64,000 bases of DNA from positions 26,955,118 through 27,019,117 of the forward strand of contig OX442314.1 of assembly GCA_949358305.1 (NCBI GenBank), in the 5' to 3' direction. Numbering within the stretch: position 1 is the first letter of the stretch; the number at the start of each line of letters is the position of its first letter. The notes beneath the pieces are model-generated. The model did not search any database, was not told the DNA's origin, and saw nothing but the letters and a program-made list of their open reading frames with translations. This stretch comes from Strigamia acuminata. Lineage: Eukaryota; Arthropoda; Chilopoda; Geophilomorpha; Linotaeniidae. Both the position numbers and the translations under genes were made by a program. Of this stretch, positions 44,640 to 56,800 are shown in pieces.

Positions 44640-46140
44640 AGTTCTTGTGCATTGGGAGAAATCCGGAAAACTTATCAGTCTAGTTCCACCATCCTGAGAA
44701 TAAATTGTGTGTAAATTGTGTGTTTGCAAATAGGTTGACAGCCCAAGTCTCTGCAGCAGGGAAAATTAATAAATGTTGCCACGCTTGGTGTTTAGCATGT
44801 TTTTGGTAAAAGGTAATGTGGTATAAAAGTGATATTAAAATATGTCATTAACATGATTTATGAGGCAAACTGTTTCATGACTTTTTTGTTTACAACTTCA
44901 CAACTTTTATGACTTAAAAATTAACGACTTAAAATGGAAGTTTCTTCCTGACAGGAAACTCCTTTGGTTCAAAATGGTTATTGGAAAACTCGATAAAAAT
45001 AAAGAGCTATATTTTGAAATTCTAAAGAGAAACTTTTACTAAAAACGTTTGAGCAGTTTGAGCGTTACTAAACAACTTCAACAACAAGTAAAACAAAAAA
45101 AAACTACGTTTTTAAGAAAAAGGCTTTTATGCTGCATCCTTGCGAAATTGGAATCCAGACTAAAAATTTGGCAATTGACAGATCGTTTTTTAGCAAATAA
45201 AAAAAAACTGAAGTTCAGATCAAAAAATTATTGGCACCCTTTGAAAGAGCAGCAAATTCTGCACAGGAAACATATTTTAAATATTCTAATCGGTTCATTT
45301 TTCATATTTTTGGTTTTTTTATGGTCGAATTCAAATTTCCCACTAAATTTGCCATGCGGTCGCTGTCTATAATCGTAAAGAAATGTACTTTTTTTTTACC
45401 GAATTGAAAGAAAAAATACACAGGCTTGTGCAGAATAAAATTTCCAATCGAATGAGCCTGCTTTCCGAATTTTTAAATCCCCTTTTGTACCGAAAACATC
45501 AAAATTCGTATCGGGCGAAAATTTTGTCATCCATTAAAGGACACGAGTTCCGCCAGGTGGCGCTCCGGTTTGCTTACATTTTGCAGTAAATCAGCATTTT
45601 ATTTTGTTTTTCCTGTCCACATGCGCTTAAAAATGAACGCCTTATATGCAAACAATCCGTAATGAATACGTTCGCGAGCATTTTTTCTTCTGCAGATATA
45701 CATATAATGTTGATCCGAAATGGACAGTGCTCGAATTTTAATGCATAAAATTGAACTTTTAAAATCTCGAATTTTAGTGCGTTTGTGTGGAACAAAATTG
45801 GGATGCGGAGACATCTATAGTTCCATCATCTTGAAAATAAATTATGCGTAAATTGTGTAAATTGTCAGTTTGCAAATAGGTTGACAGCCATGGTAATGTA
45901 GCATAAAATTGATATTAAAATGTCATTACCATGATTTATGAGGCAAAATGTTTAATTACTTTTTTGTTTACACATTCACAATTTTTATGACTCAAAAATT
46001 AACAACTTAGAATGAAAGTTCCTTCCTTCCAGGAAACTCCTTTGGTACAAAATGGATGTGAAAACTCGATAAAATAAAGAGTAAGTTTGAAATTCAAAAG
46101 AGAAAAACTTTACTACACCTTGAAATGAATAAAACATCAA
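44640..46140. repeat. Two upstream-flank repeat copies upstream of unit B
   Basis: Copy one at about 44640-45060 and copy two at about 45790-46140, same orientation, separated by about 730 bp of AT-rich DNA with no recognised gene. Both share 'ttgcaaataggttgacagcc', 'gatattaaaat' and 'aaaactcgataaaa'. The second ends about 140 bp before the OSBPL9 start codon, marking the right limit of the duplicated array. Confidence 0.65.
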
Positions 46141-46281
46141 ACATTTCTAGATTTCTAATGTTTTTGGTTAATTTTGTGGTTAAGATTGTACTGGATTTAC
46201 CAAGTTACCGTACATTACATACCATTGAACTTAAATTATTCGCCGCCAGATGCCACTAGAAGTTGGTTAATTTAATTCAAT

Positions 46282-49200
46282 ATGGCGTCAAGCATGGAAG
46301 GTCCGCTCAGCAAGTGGACTAATGTGATGAAAGGATGGCAATTTCGATGGTTTGTTCTTGACGACAATGCCGGATTACTGTCGTACTACACAGTAAGATA
46401 GCTAGAGAAATTTTTAATAAACATTTTGACTCGATTATACCCATGGAGTAATCGTTAAAACTTTAAAAGCACTTGAGTGTTTGCAGCTGTCATTTGACAA
46501 ATTATCTTCATTGCATTTAATTGATTTTATTTATTATTTCGTAATTAGTCCAAAGAAAAAATGATGAGAGGTGTTAGACGAGGCTGTGTACGTCTGAAGG
46601 TAAAGTCGAAATATTTTATTTCCGATTAAAACGACGTTTTATTAATTTTTTTCCTCAATTTTCTTGTTGTTTTCATTAGGACGCCGTTTTGGGTATTGAC
46701 GACGACGATGACAGCACGTTTACAATAACCGTTGATGGGAAAATGTTCCATTTCCAAGGTGAGTCAGATCGAGATTAATTTGAGAGCTGGATAAGATAAG
46801 GATGGCTGAGGGTAGTGAAGTGGCAAATTGAATTAATGCGAAGAGTTTGAGTAAAGAATGAGCAGGAAGTGTGGAAAATTGTTGTTTTCGTTTTGTAAAT
46901 TCAGTTTATTCGTCTATTTTGATCTATTTTTCTTCGTTTGATTTACTGTATATAATTTTTTTTGTGATAATCTAATCTACTGATTGGATTGTTTTATTTT
47001 ATTTTATCATTTATTTTATTTTCAGTGCTGGATTTAGGGTCGATGGTGAAATTCGCCTTTTAGGAGAAAAAAATTGCATTTTTTTTTTAAAAAATTCAAT
47101 TTTGTTATCAAAAAGCATTTTTTTTTTTGCTTAAAAATGCACGAATGGAATTTTTAGACAAAAATGCATTTTTTAATTCATTTCTAAATAATAATAAAAA
47201 AAAAATCAATGTGGCGTCTAAATATAATATCAAAAGCCGATTTTGCAATATTTATTTCTTCGATTATAAGACGCCATCGATTGTAAGATGCAGTTTTTAG
47301 AGATGTTTGTCTGGGGAAAATAGACACATCGATTCTAAGACGCGTCGATAACATTCAATGACATGAAATCCCAGAATGTATTGCACAAAATGGTTCCCTT
47401 TTTCAAATGGTAAAAAACACTATTTCGTCATTGCTTAAAGTTTTGCAGAAAAAAATGCCACATAAAGGTTATTTTAAAGAGATTAGAGAAATTTTTCGTT
47501 TTTCTTCCTATGACCTTTAAAACAGCGGTGAATGTGTTTTGGAAAAAATAATTACCGCACTCTGAATCACGCCAGGCAAAATTAAATCCAGCCGTGCAAA
47601 TTGTTTGTGTTTTCTCGCAATACACAGCGAAAACATTTGACGTAAACACAATACAACTTTCCTCCCATTAATTCATCCAGCAATTTGCTGCAGAAAAAAA
47701 AAATAAAAAAAAAAATTATTATTTGTTTTTAAAATAATAATTTCTTTCAAAAAAAAAACTTTGTTGGAGGTTGAAAGTGAAATATTCTCTATTATTTATT
47801 ATTTAAAGCAGACATTAAATTGTAAGTGTTTGAAAGTGCAAAATGTGATGAAATTGTGCCAAAAATACTCGTGGAATCACATTTTCCATGTCACACTTTC
47901 GCCTTACCCGAGTTATTGATTTTTGCTATCATATCCGAATGGTGTTGTTGGATGCGTAATTTGGACGAGCAGTCTTTTTGTGGTTCCCATCTCGTCTAAG
48001 TGCTCTGGTGGAAACATTTTACATCCAGCTAACACTTAAAACTCGCTGCATTTATCAAGTTTATAGCTGAGTGTAATTAATTTATATTTTTATAAGTCGT
48101 TTTTCCTCATTAAACGTGCATAGCCGTGCACAAAACCGTAAAGTACAATCCTTTTTATACACACGTTTTGAATTTAGCTCGAGATCCGGATGAACGCGAC
48201 CGGTGGATTAATTCTCTCGAAGGTACAATCCTAAGACACGCTCAGTTTAACCACAAGGTGAGGATAATTTTGTTAATTTCTAAAGAAATCACATTTTGTT
48301 AGTATTTTTATTTTTAACTTTTATTAAATCTTTTTTCTTGCTGTTTATCTAACGAAAAGCGTAAACGGTCAATATTAATTACAAAAACGGAATTTAATCG
48401 TGTGGTTACTGAATGACAAATTTTTTGGACGCGCAACATGAAATTCGATTTCTGAGTTTGTCGTTTGGTTAAACTGCGAAACGAATTTTACTCGAAATTT
48501 GATATTTCCAAAAAAAATTGCAATTTGCAATTTGGTTTTTGGCAAAACAACAATTTTAAGTTTTAACATGCGTTTAAACAGGAAATGATGCCATTTTTGT
48601 TTTAAAATTGAAGTAAAGCACAAAATATTTTAATTTTTCAACGCGGCTAGTGTAAATGTCAAATTTAATGTGTCAAATTTTACATTTAGACCGGCTATTG
48701 CGGTTGAGTAATATATTTGTAAAAAATTTGTGTGCATTCAGTGTTTGCGTGAGAGGAAACAAACTTTCTCGTCATTTTTAATTGGCTTCATCCATGCAGT
48801 TGTGAATGTAGAAATTAGATTCTTTCCACTACTTGTTTACGCTGTACGGAGCCAATTAAATTGATTCGTCTTTACTTGGCAGCAACGGTAAAGTAGTGAC
48901 AGTAGACAGGGAGTCGTCACCTTGGAAACTATAAGGCTTGCCTTAAAAATTCTTATTAGGGCTTTGTGTGTACACAATCTTCTAATCCATAAATTTCGCT
49001 GAAATTTATTTCATACTTTTTTTTAAAATACAAAACTTTTGTTCTGTGTTTGCCTACTGATAATATTGTAGTAACTGGAGATTATATTTAATCTTTTTAC
49101 CATTCTCAATGGAAGTTTTGATTCATTTTGAACAATTTCAACAATTTTGTCTAAGAATTTTTGATTTGTTTGATGTTATTTTAAATTTTTAATAGAGGTA

Positions 49201-52200
49201 CGATGTTAAAGGTAAAAAAAAAATAGTTTACTAAAATAAGTTGATTTTTTTTATGTTGTTTGTGTTAATTTATTATATTTGGACATTATTTATGTGTTTT
49301 TAGAGATGGAAACCACACCAAGCTGTGCCGACGGTGCACGATTTTGATAAGAAACTTAGTGAAACTGATGCTTACCTGCAAATTCTCATTGACCAAGTTA
49401 AAGTATGATATATTTCGATATTTTTTGGTTAGATTATCAAGTGATTAAATGTTATTTGCTTTGTAGAATATAGAAACTAGAATAGAAAAGTGCGAAAATG
49501 AAGAAGAGCGAATTCGGTGGCTCGACATCCGTGATACGACCAATGTTAGGTTTAATTAGATTATCAGTCGGACAGAGAAAGGATTTAATAGAGATTTTGT
49601 CTTTTCAGGAAATGTTGGATTCTATTAAGCATACTATTGTATTTTTGCAAATAGCGAAGGTAAATTGGTTTACGCTAATCGCTTTTAATAAATCCAATTG
49701 AAAATGTTTTGTTTTTTTTCCCAAGTAGAACACAGCACATCCGGTTAATGGAATTTATCAAGTCAGACAGAACATTCCCACAGTTATAAGTAAATATATT
49801 TAAAAAATAACACTATTTACTGGACAATTATGGAATTGTACAATCAAATAGTTAGAAATTATTCAAACGGTTAAAGTTTGGTGAATTTGAGAATTTGTTA
49901 TTTACTATTCTAGTTTAAAATTCGTGAAAAACTTCAACAATATCTGAAACTTTTAATTAATTTCAGCAACGATTGGGAAAATATAATTACGTACATTTAA
50001 CAAAATTTGTGAAATTTGCGATAATTTTCAACAAAGTTTTGTAAAATTTCTGTTAACTTTCAAAAAGATATGAGAAATGTTACTAGAATTTCATCTAAAA
50101 TTGAGATTTTATTTCATTTTTGATTCAAGAGATGAAAATTAATGCAAATTAGCTGAATCATATACTGCTGCAGTGAATAAAAAAGTTTGATGAATTGCTC
50201 TTTTGCAATACTACTTTCTACCAGGTTCATCGTCCGAACTCATAAGAAAACGGATATTTCCACGTACAATCAGCGAAAGCTCACCACTGGATGCCGACGT
50301 TGAAACTGGAATAGAACCCGCTTTGGAATGCTGCGAAGAAGGTTCCTCCCACCCAAAGCCGACTAATGGAAGCAACTGGCTCGCTCTTCAGCCCTCCTCC
50401 CAGAGGATAATAGCCGGCAGTGAACCCGTGAACAGCGGATCACACATTGACACAAACTTTTCTCCATCCCATCTCGTTCTCCCCATCCCCGAAACTTCGT
50501 ATTCGAGCAGCGAAGATGAAGACTATTACGATGCACAAAATGACAGTTACGATAGCATTGGCAATGCAGCTCGACCGCAGAGCCCTAGGTGATGGTAATT
50601 GGAATGTAGAAACGGAGTTATAATTGGCCCAATTTGTTTACTTCATTTATAGTACTTTGACATCGGCTTTTGAAGATGCTATCGATACTTTGCCACCGTC
50701 GCTCCACGTGCAAAGTGAAACGAAATCTTTGCTACTAATGGCTAATAAAATTGATTATGATGGTATGCAGTGTTTGGCAGTGTTGTATCGAACGCCAACT
50801 AATAGTTCACGTTCAAACGTTTTGATGACATTTGATGACATTTTCATCATCAAAACATTCATTTCCAATCGCTTTTTATGACAAAAATTTTCGTCTGAAA
50901 TTCACAAAATGTGCCAAAAAACATGTTAATTTCTTTTAAAAAAAAAATTAAAAAGTGAACATGAACTATTGGTTCAAGTTCATGAACTTGAACTTAGTTC
51001 ACTTTGGAAAAAATTAGAGTGAACGTGAACGTGAACGATTTCACATGGTCATGAACGCGAACTTGAACACGAGATACAACACTGGTGTTTGGTTAAATTT
51101 AGGGCAGTGGCTACGATCATGTCCGACATGAAAGTATTATTAATACATGTCGGTTCGTTTTCGAGGTTTTATCGTCTTTTTTCTTACAAACCTAACCTTA
51201 TTCGTTTTTAGCAACAAAGACTGAACCGAGTATTTTCATCAATCCATCTCTCGACCAATCACAGCGCGTCATGAAAATGTCGGACATGAAAATAGCCACT
51301 TCGTAAATTTAACGGAGTACATATGTGTCATTCTATCTCTTTATTTGCAGCTATTTACGAAGATGACGATGAAGACGATTGTAAGTTGAACACGGTATTG
51401 GGTTTGTGCGCGGTAGAAATTACAGTGGTACGCTCTAATGCGCATTTATCTTGGTAATGAGCCTGCAGCTGTCTGTGAGGTATTAGAGAAGTTCGACCAG
51501 GCGTTAGACGGGAACAACTGACGCCTGGAAAGCCGAAACATAATCACTTTTTGTGCCGACGTCATGGAGACGGAGCTAAGTTTCACGTTGAGCGTGTAGG
51601 CTTTGTTGTTTGCTACGTGTAATTGCGGGTCCAGACCAGGCCCACCTTTACCATTGGGCTAACTGGGCTGCAGTCCAGGGGCGCCGGGCACAGGGGCTCG
51701 ATGGGCACAGACAGGCGCCAGGCACAGAAAAGTGCTGGGCAAGGGGCGCCTGAGTTTTATTAGCCCAGGGCGCTGAAAAGTGTAAAGACGGCCCTGGTCC
51801 AGACGTGTAAAAACAACGGCAACGGGTGGGCGGAGCTAATTGTTCGAGTGGCCGTTCCCGACTAACGCCTGGCAGAACCTCTCTATTCCCACTTAGTTTT
51901 TACCGTCCGCAAACCTTTGCCCGACACTGCTTAGAATGGCGCACGTAACCATTAGTTGTGCGTTTCAGTGGGATCGGTGGAAAGTCACGGCAGCGTTATC
52001 AGTCATCTTCTATCTCAAGTGAAATTGGGAATGGATCTAACCAAAGTCGTCTTGCCTACTTTTATTCTCGAGCGGCGCTCGCTTCTAGAGATGTACGCTG
52101 ATTTTTTCGCGCACCCAGATTTATTTGTGAGCATCACAAACTCTCCCGACCCAAAAGAGCGCATGATCCAAGTGGTCCGCTGGTACTTATCGGCCTTCCA

Positions 52201-53453
52201 TGCTGGACGCAAAAGCTCCATCGCCAAAAAACCATTCAATCCCATCCTGGGAGAGATTTTCCGCTGCCATTGGGACGTGACGGGCGCGAACAACACTCCG
52301 GACAGCGAGGCCGTCGTTGCCGACGGACCGCTCCCGTGGGTCTCACGAAACCAGCTGGCTTTTCTCGCCGAACAAGTCTCGCATCACCCACCAAGTAAGC
52401 GAAATGATTGATTGGATATTGATTGATTGATTGATTTGTGTTTAGTTTCCGCTTTTTATGCCGAGCATTACAACAAGCGAATATCATTTTCGGCCCACAT
52501 TTGGACCAAGTCAAAGTTTCTCGGCCTTTCCATTGGAGTACACATGATTGGACAGGGTTGCGTGTCCGTTCAGGATTATGATGAGGAATATATCGTAACA
52601 TTCCCCAATGGTTATGGCCGATCTATATTGACTGTGCCGTGGGTAGAATTAGGCGGGACCACGAATATCAGTTGTGCCAAAACTGGTTACTCCGCTACTG
52701 TCGACTTTTTAACCAAAGTAATATCGACTTTTTTTTTTAATTTTTGGTTTTTATTTTTTTTTGGTTGAATGAAATTTGTTTAGCCTTTTTACGGTGGAAA
52801 GAAACATCGGATATCGGCTGAGGTTTTCCAGCCGAACGACAAGAAAGCGTTTCTTTCGGTTGCAGGCGAATGGAATGGCTGCATGAATGCTAAATGGGCA
52901 GACGGGGTGAGGTTTTTATTTGGAAAAATCGATTTTATTTTTTTTTTGGTATTAAAAGTGGGGTTTTGTTTAGAGATCGGAGGAATTTGTCGATACTAAG
53001 AAATTGGGGATAATACAGAAAATTGTGCGACCAGTTGCGAGCCAAGAACCAATGGAGTCGCGCAGGTAAACTGATTTATTTTATTTTATTTTTTCATTTG
53101 TGATTTTATTTATTTTTTATTTTTAAATTTAAATTTAAAGGTTATGGAAAGAGGTTTCAGCTGGACTGAAACTGAGGAATATTAGTCGAGCAACGGAAGC
53201 TAAATTCCAAATTGAGCAACGACAAAGAGCGGAAGCGAAAGACAGAAAAGATTCCGGAGCCGTATGGGAGACGAAAGTAATAAATTAACCCAAATTTGTG
53301 TTTGTTCGAACAAAACATGCCAAGAAATTCGAATATTTTTAATTTATTTATTTATTTATTTATTTTCCTTAGCATTTTCACGAAAATGGTGAAAACTGGA
53401 TTTACGATACACCATTATCAAAACGTATAGTAGAAACATCAAATAAAAGATGA
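46282..53453 (+). CDS. OSBPL9: Oxysterol-binding protein-related protein 9 (ORP9)
   Basis: Lipid-transfer protein acting at ER-Golgi/endosome contacts. Seventeen exons: 46282-46392, 46549-46599, 46680-46758, 48178-48257, 49304-49402, 49467-49544, 49609-49659, 49729-49789, 50225-50588, 50653-50762, 51351-51380, 51969-52394, 52446-52717, 52784-52906, 52974-53065, 53141-53276, 53373-53453. They join in phase to about 747 residues, close to vertebrate ORP9-long. N-terminal PH domain ([20 protein letters not shown]), a helical segment ([24 protein letters not shown]), a Ser/acid tract with an FFAT-like VAP-binding motif ([14 protein letters not shown]), an acidic patch, then the OSBP-related domain with the fingerprint EQVSHHPP and conserved [18 protein letters not shown] and GEWNG. 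All introns are GT-AG. AATAAA at 53765 may be the poly(A) signal, leaving the 3' ends of this gene and the converging peptidase gene very close. Confidence 0.95.
47040..47530. other. OSBPL9 intron 3: GCATTTTT-rich tract and a TTAA-type MITE end
   Basis: 47040-47200 holds repeated 'gcatttttt' words on both strands. At 47505-47522 'ttcctatgacctttaaa' matches the terminus of the TTAA foldback MITE at 27347-27977 (AGGTCATGGGAAG) next to TTAA. No opposite end was found, so it is a fragment. The rest of this 1.4-kb intron shows nothing recognisable. Confidence 0.45.
50778..51084. mobile_element. hAT MITE in OSBPL9 intron 10, TSD GTGTTTGG
   Basis: Ends CAGTGTTGTATC on both sides, 307 bp, with GTGTTTGG at 50770-50777 and 51085-51092. 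The interior is full of TGAAC/GTTCA words. It starts 15 nt after the exon 10 donor. Confidence 0.85.
51102..51303. mobile_element. Second hAT-type MITE in OSBPL9 intron 10, TSD TAAATTTA
   Basis: Terminal AGTGGCTA and subterminal TCATGTCCGACATG in inverted orientation, 202 bp, flanked by TAAATTTA at 51094-51101 and 51304-51311. The left TSD begins only two bases after the right TSD of the preceding MITE. Confidence 0.75.
51485..51884. mobile_element. MITE in OSBPL9 intron 11, TSD ATT
   Basis: Ends AGAGAAGTTCGACCAGGCGT and (reverse complement) AGAGAGGTTCTGCCAGGCGT, flanked by ATT on both sides. A 3-bp TSD suggests a PIF/Harbinger relative. It contains the nested element 51637-51796. Confidence 0.75.
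51637..51796. mobile_element. Nested hAT-type MITE, TSD GTCCAGAC
   Basis: 160 bp with ends CAGGCCCACCTTTACC and (reverse complement) CAGGGCCGTCTTTACAC, flanked by GTCCAGAC at 51629-51636 and 51797-51804. GC-rich, non-coding, inserted in the MITE 51485-51884. Confidence 0.8.
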
Positions 53454-53764
53454 AAAAATATATATATCTTTACATATAAAAGTTGTTTAAATGATTAATT
53501 AATTTGTTTTTAAATATGCAAATTTTACGTTGATGAGTACAGTACCTTTATGCCTTAATTTCCCTCGACTAAACATGCAAATTTTTACTTTGTAACGGTA
53601 GGTTTGTAAAAAGTTCAATAGAGTGTGAATGAATGTGTGGAGTAGACATTATTCTTGTAGATAAGTAAAAAGAAACCAAATGTTTTCCTGAAGAAAGTGA
53701 TTCGTGTAATCATGGTTATTAAATGCAGAGAAAATATTTCTTGTCGATTGCTCACTTAAACACA

Positions 53765-53770
53765 AATAAA
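53765..53770 (+). terminator. Candidate OSBPL9 poly(A) signal
   Basis: AATAAA 312 nt after the stop codon. Another AATAAA overlaps the last codons (53442-53447) but is too early to be the main signal. Confidence 0.35.
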
Positions 53771-53811
53771 AGCACGCTTTTTCGTATTTTTTCCCCAATT
53801 TTTTGCCAAGT

Positions 53812-53817
53812 TTTATT
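53812..53817 (-). terminator. Candidate thimet oligopeptidase poly(A) signal
   Basis: AATAAA on the minus strand, 82 nt beyond the stop. It faces the OSBPL9 signal at 53765-53770, so the two convergent transcripts would overlap or nearly touch. Confidence 0.5.
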
Positions 53818-53898
53818 CAGGTAACGCGCACATACGTAATGCTATTTTTTTCAAGTAGTTTCAGGCACGAGTGAGTTACATTTTCGCAATTTTTAACT

Positions 53899-56800
53899 TC
53901 AATCTAGGCCTTTCACCTTTAAAAATGCATCTTGAGTCGGTTGACGGCCCAGAAAATTCTTCAGCATATCTTGGGCATCCTAAAACCAAAAAAAAAAGTC
54001 AAAATATCTAGATAAAAATTGGTTAACAATTAATATATTGCTTACCATTGATCCACCTGGTTCCAAAATACTTCTCCGATAATCCCTACCAACGGATGGA
54101 TTCATGATTCCCTCGATTTTAAAACGCGAGAGAAACATATCGCAACAGTAAACCTCGCTCCACTACAAAACAAACGAAGAAAACGAATATTTTTGTGCAA
54201 ATTCATGACCACTGAATCCTTTGTAAACATCAATTTGGTACGAAACTAACACGAAGTTGAATACAGTCGAAACTCTTTATAACGAATCGCGATATAACGA
54301 ATTATCGATATAACGAATTGTTATGAATGATTTGGTTGGCCAGCCATAGAACACCATGTTAAATATTTTCGTTATAACGAATTTCAATATAACGAATTAT
54401 TCGTTATAACAAACAAGTTTTCATGTACACTGTAATACCAACAATCCCTCGTTATAACGAATTTTCAAAACTGATCACATGACTCACAACATCCTATGCC
54501 CATGTTAGGGACACATTTAGAAAAAATAAAAAAATTTCTGTTTTAAAATGGCTGCCAAATGAAAAGAAATTTTGATTTAGGACAAGTTGAACATTTTTAA
54601 TGCCATTAACAATGGCAAGAAGCTATCAATTGTAGCAGTTGAGTTTAATTTGTCCCGTTTTACAATTTCAACAGTTTTTAAGAATCGGGATAAAATTAAC
54701 ATGATTTTATGAATAAATAATGTTGTGTATGATGAAATTTTATTTTTTTCAGCTAATTCGTTTTAACGAATTCTCGTTATAACGAATCGATTTGTCCGGT
54801 CCCTTGCGATTCGTTATAAAGAGTTTCGACTGTACACTTACCAAATATCCATAATATTGAGCGTCGTATGAACCGGCTAGATGCGTGAAAGATGCCGGCA
54901 TATTGGTTCTTTCGGAGGGAGAAATACCGATAATTTCTTCAAACAGTCGATTGTACGTTTCCCGCGTGTTGGCCTGAGAAATTAAAAAAATAATCAATTA
55001 TTTGTGAAATAATTATCTCGATTTGATTTACTTCTGCCGTCGTGTGTATCGTTTGATCCAACTTGGCATAAACGATTTGCCGCAGATTAGTAATTCCGAC
55101 GTTGGCTTTCTGCGATTCGATCAACTTCTGGATCATTTCGTCGGGGATTGGTTCGTTGGTCTTGTAATGCGCCGACATTCGTTTGAGCGGTTCCATTTCC
55201 CAAACCCAATTCTCCAGCATTTGCGACGGCGCTTCGACAAAGTCCCTCTCCACTTTGGTCCCGCTAAAAATGCAGTACTTGGCGCGAGCACAAATGTGGT
55301 GCATCAAGTGGCCGAATTCGTGAAAAAAGGTTTCCACCTAAATGTAAAGAATTGAGCCAATGCAAATAAATGAAAATCGTCCGTGTGTAAGGAATTTAAT
55401 TGATACTACCTCGTTATGATCTAGTAGGGCCGGTTTATCTTGTGTTGGTTTTGTAAAATTGGCCAAAATGACCGGCACCGCCAATATTCTTTGGTTATCG
55501 GGACCGACACACCCGTTCTGAAAGAAAATCAATTGGTTACATTTTATGGCATAAATTAAGTGATTAAGTGGTGTAACTAATCCAGTTGGCATCCGCAATT
55601 AACTAGTTAAATCTCTATAAAATTTGTGAGCAATTTCTATACAATTTGTGAGCAATTTCTATACAATTTGTGAGCAATTTCTATAAAATTTGTGAGCAAT
55701 TTCTATAAAATTTGTGAGCAATTTCTATAAAATTTGTGAGCAATTTCTATACAATTTGTGAGCAATTTCTATAAAATTTGTGAGCAATTTCTATACAATT
55801 TGTGAGCAATTTCTATAAAATTTGTGAGCAATTTCTATAAAATTTGTGAGCAATTTCTATAAAATTTGTGAGCAATTTCTATAAAATTTGTGAGCAATTT
55901 CTATAAAATTTGTGAGCAATTTCTATAAAATTTGTGAGCAATTTCTATAAAATTTGTGAGCAATTTCTATAAAATTTGTGAGCAATTTCTATAAAATTTG
56001 TGAGCAATTTCTATAATATTTTTGCCATCAGATTGAGACAATTCTTTTGATTTTACAAACATTTCGAGTTGCAAGCATGATTGCTACACCACTGAACACA
56101 TTACCTGTAACTTATACACGCAAGCGTGCCCGTATTTTCCTTCTCGAGGAAATAAATCGAAAAAGAAATATCCAAGCAACTCCTTTGTCTTCTCGTCAAC
56201 CGCACGAAACTGAATATAAAAATTTAATTAATTTGGTTAGTCAGTAAATACAAAAAGTACAGAGTATTTATAATTATTTACCATTTGCACATCGGGATGC
56301 CAAACATCCGCATCTTTGACTTCCTCGAATCTCACTCCTAACAAATCCTGATAAATCTTGAGCAGCCCAGCACTAACGACGCTAAGTGGAAAATATTCCT
56401 TCAACTTATTCTCATCCACAGCGTACAACTTCTCTTCGATCATCGTCATGTAATAACGCAAATCCCAGTGATTCAATTTCCCATCAAATCGCAAACCAAG
56501 CGCGTTACACTACAAAAATTAATAAATAAATAAATAAATAAAACGAAACAAAACAAAACGTTAAAAACACCTCTTCCTCTTTAAATTGCATCATCTGTTC
56601 CTTTTCCTTGCTCCAAACCGGCTGAAGTCGGTCGTTTAAATCGTCTAAAAACTTCGAAATTGTTTCTGGCGATTTGGCCATCAGCATTTCGGTGATAAAT
56701 GAAGAATGGTTCGGATAACCGAGCAAATCCGCTTGTTTCTGACGGAGCGTGATTAATTCCTCTAAAATCGGAGTGTTCTCATTAATGCATCTAGATTGAA

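Noticed and set aside
45049-45589. Two plus-strand ORFs between the flank repeats upstream of OSBPL9
   Set aside because: Lys-rich, low-complexity translation of AT-rich DNA with no domain and no splice or start context. The flank copies elsewhere do not contain them.
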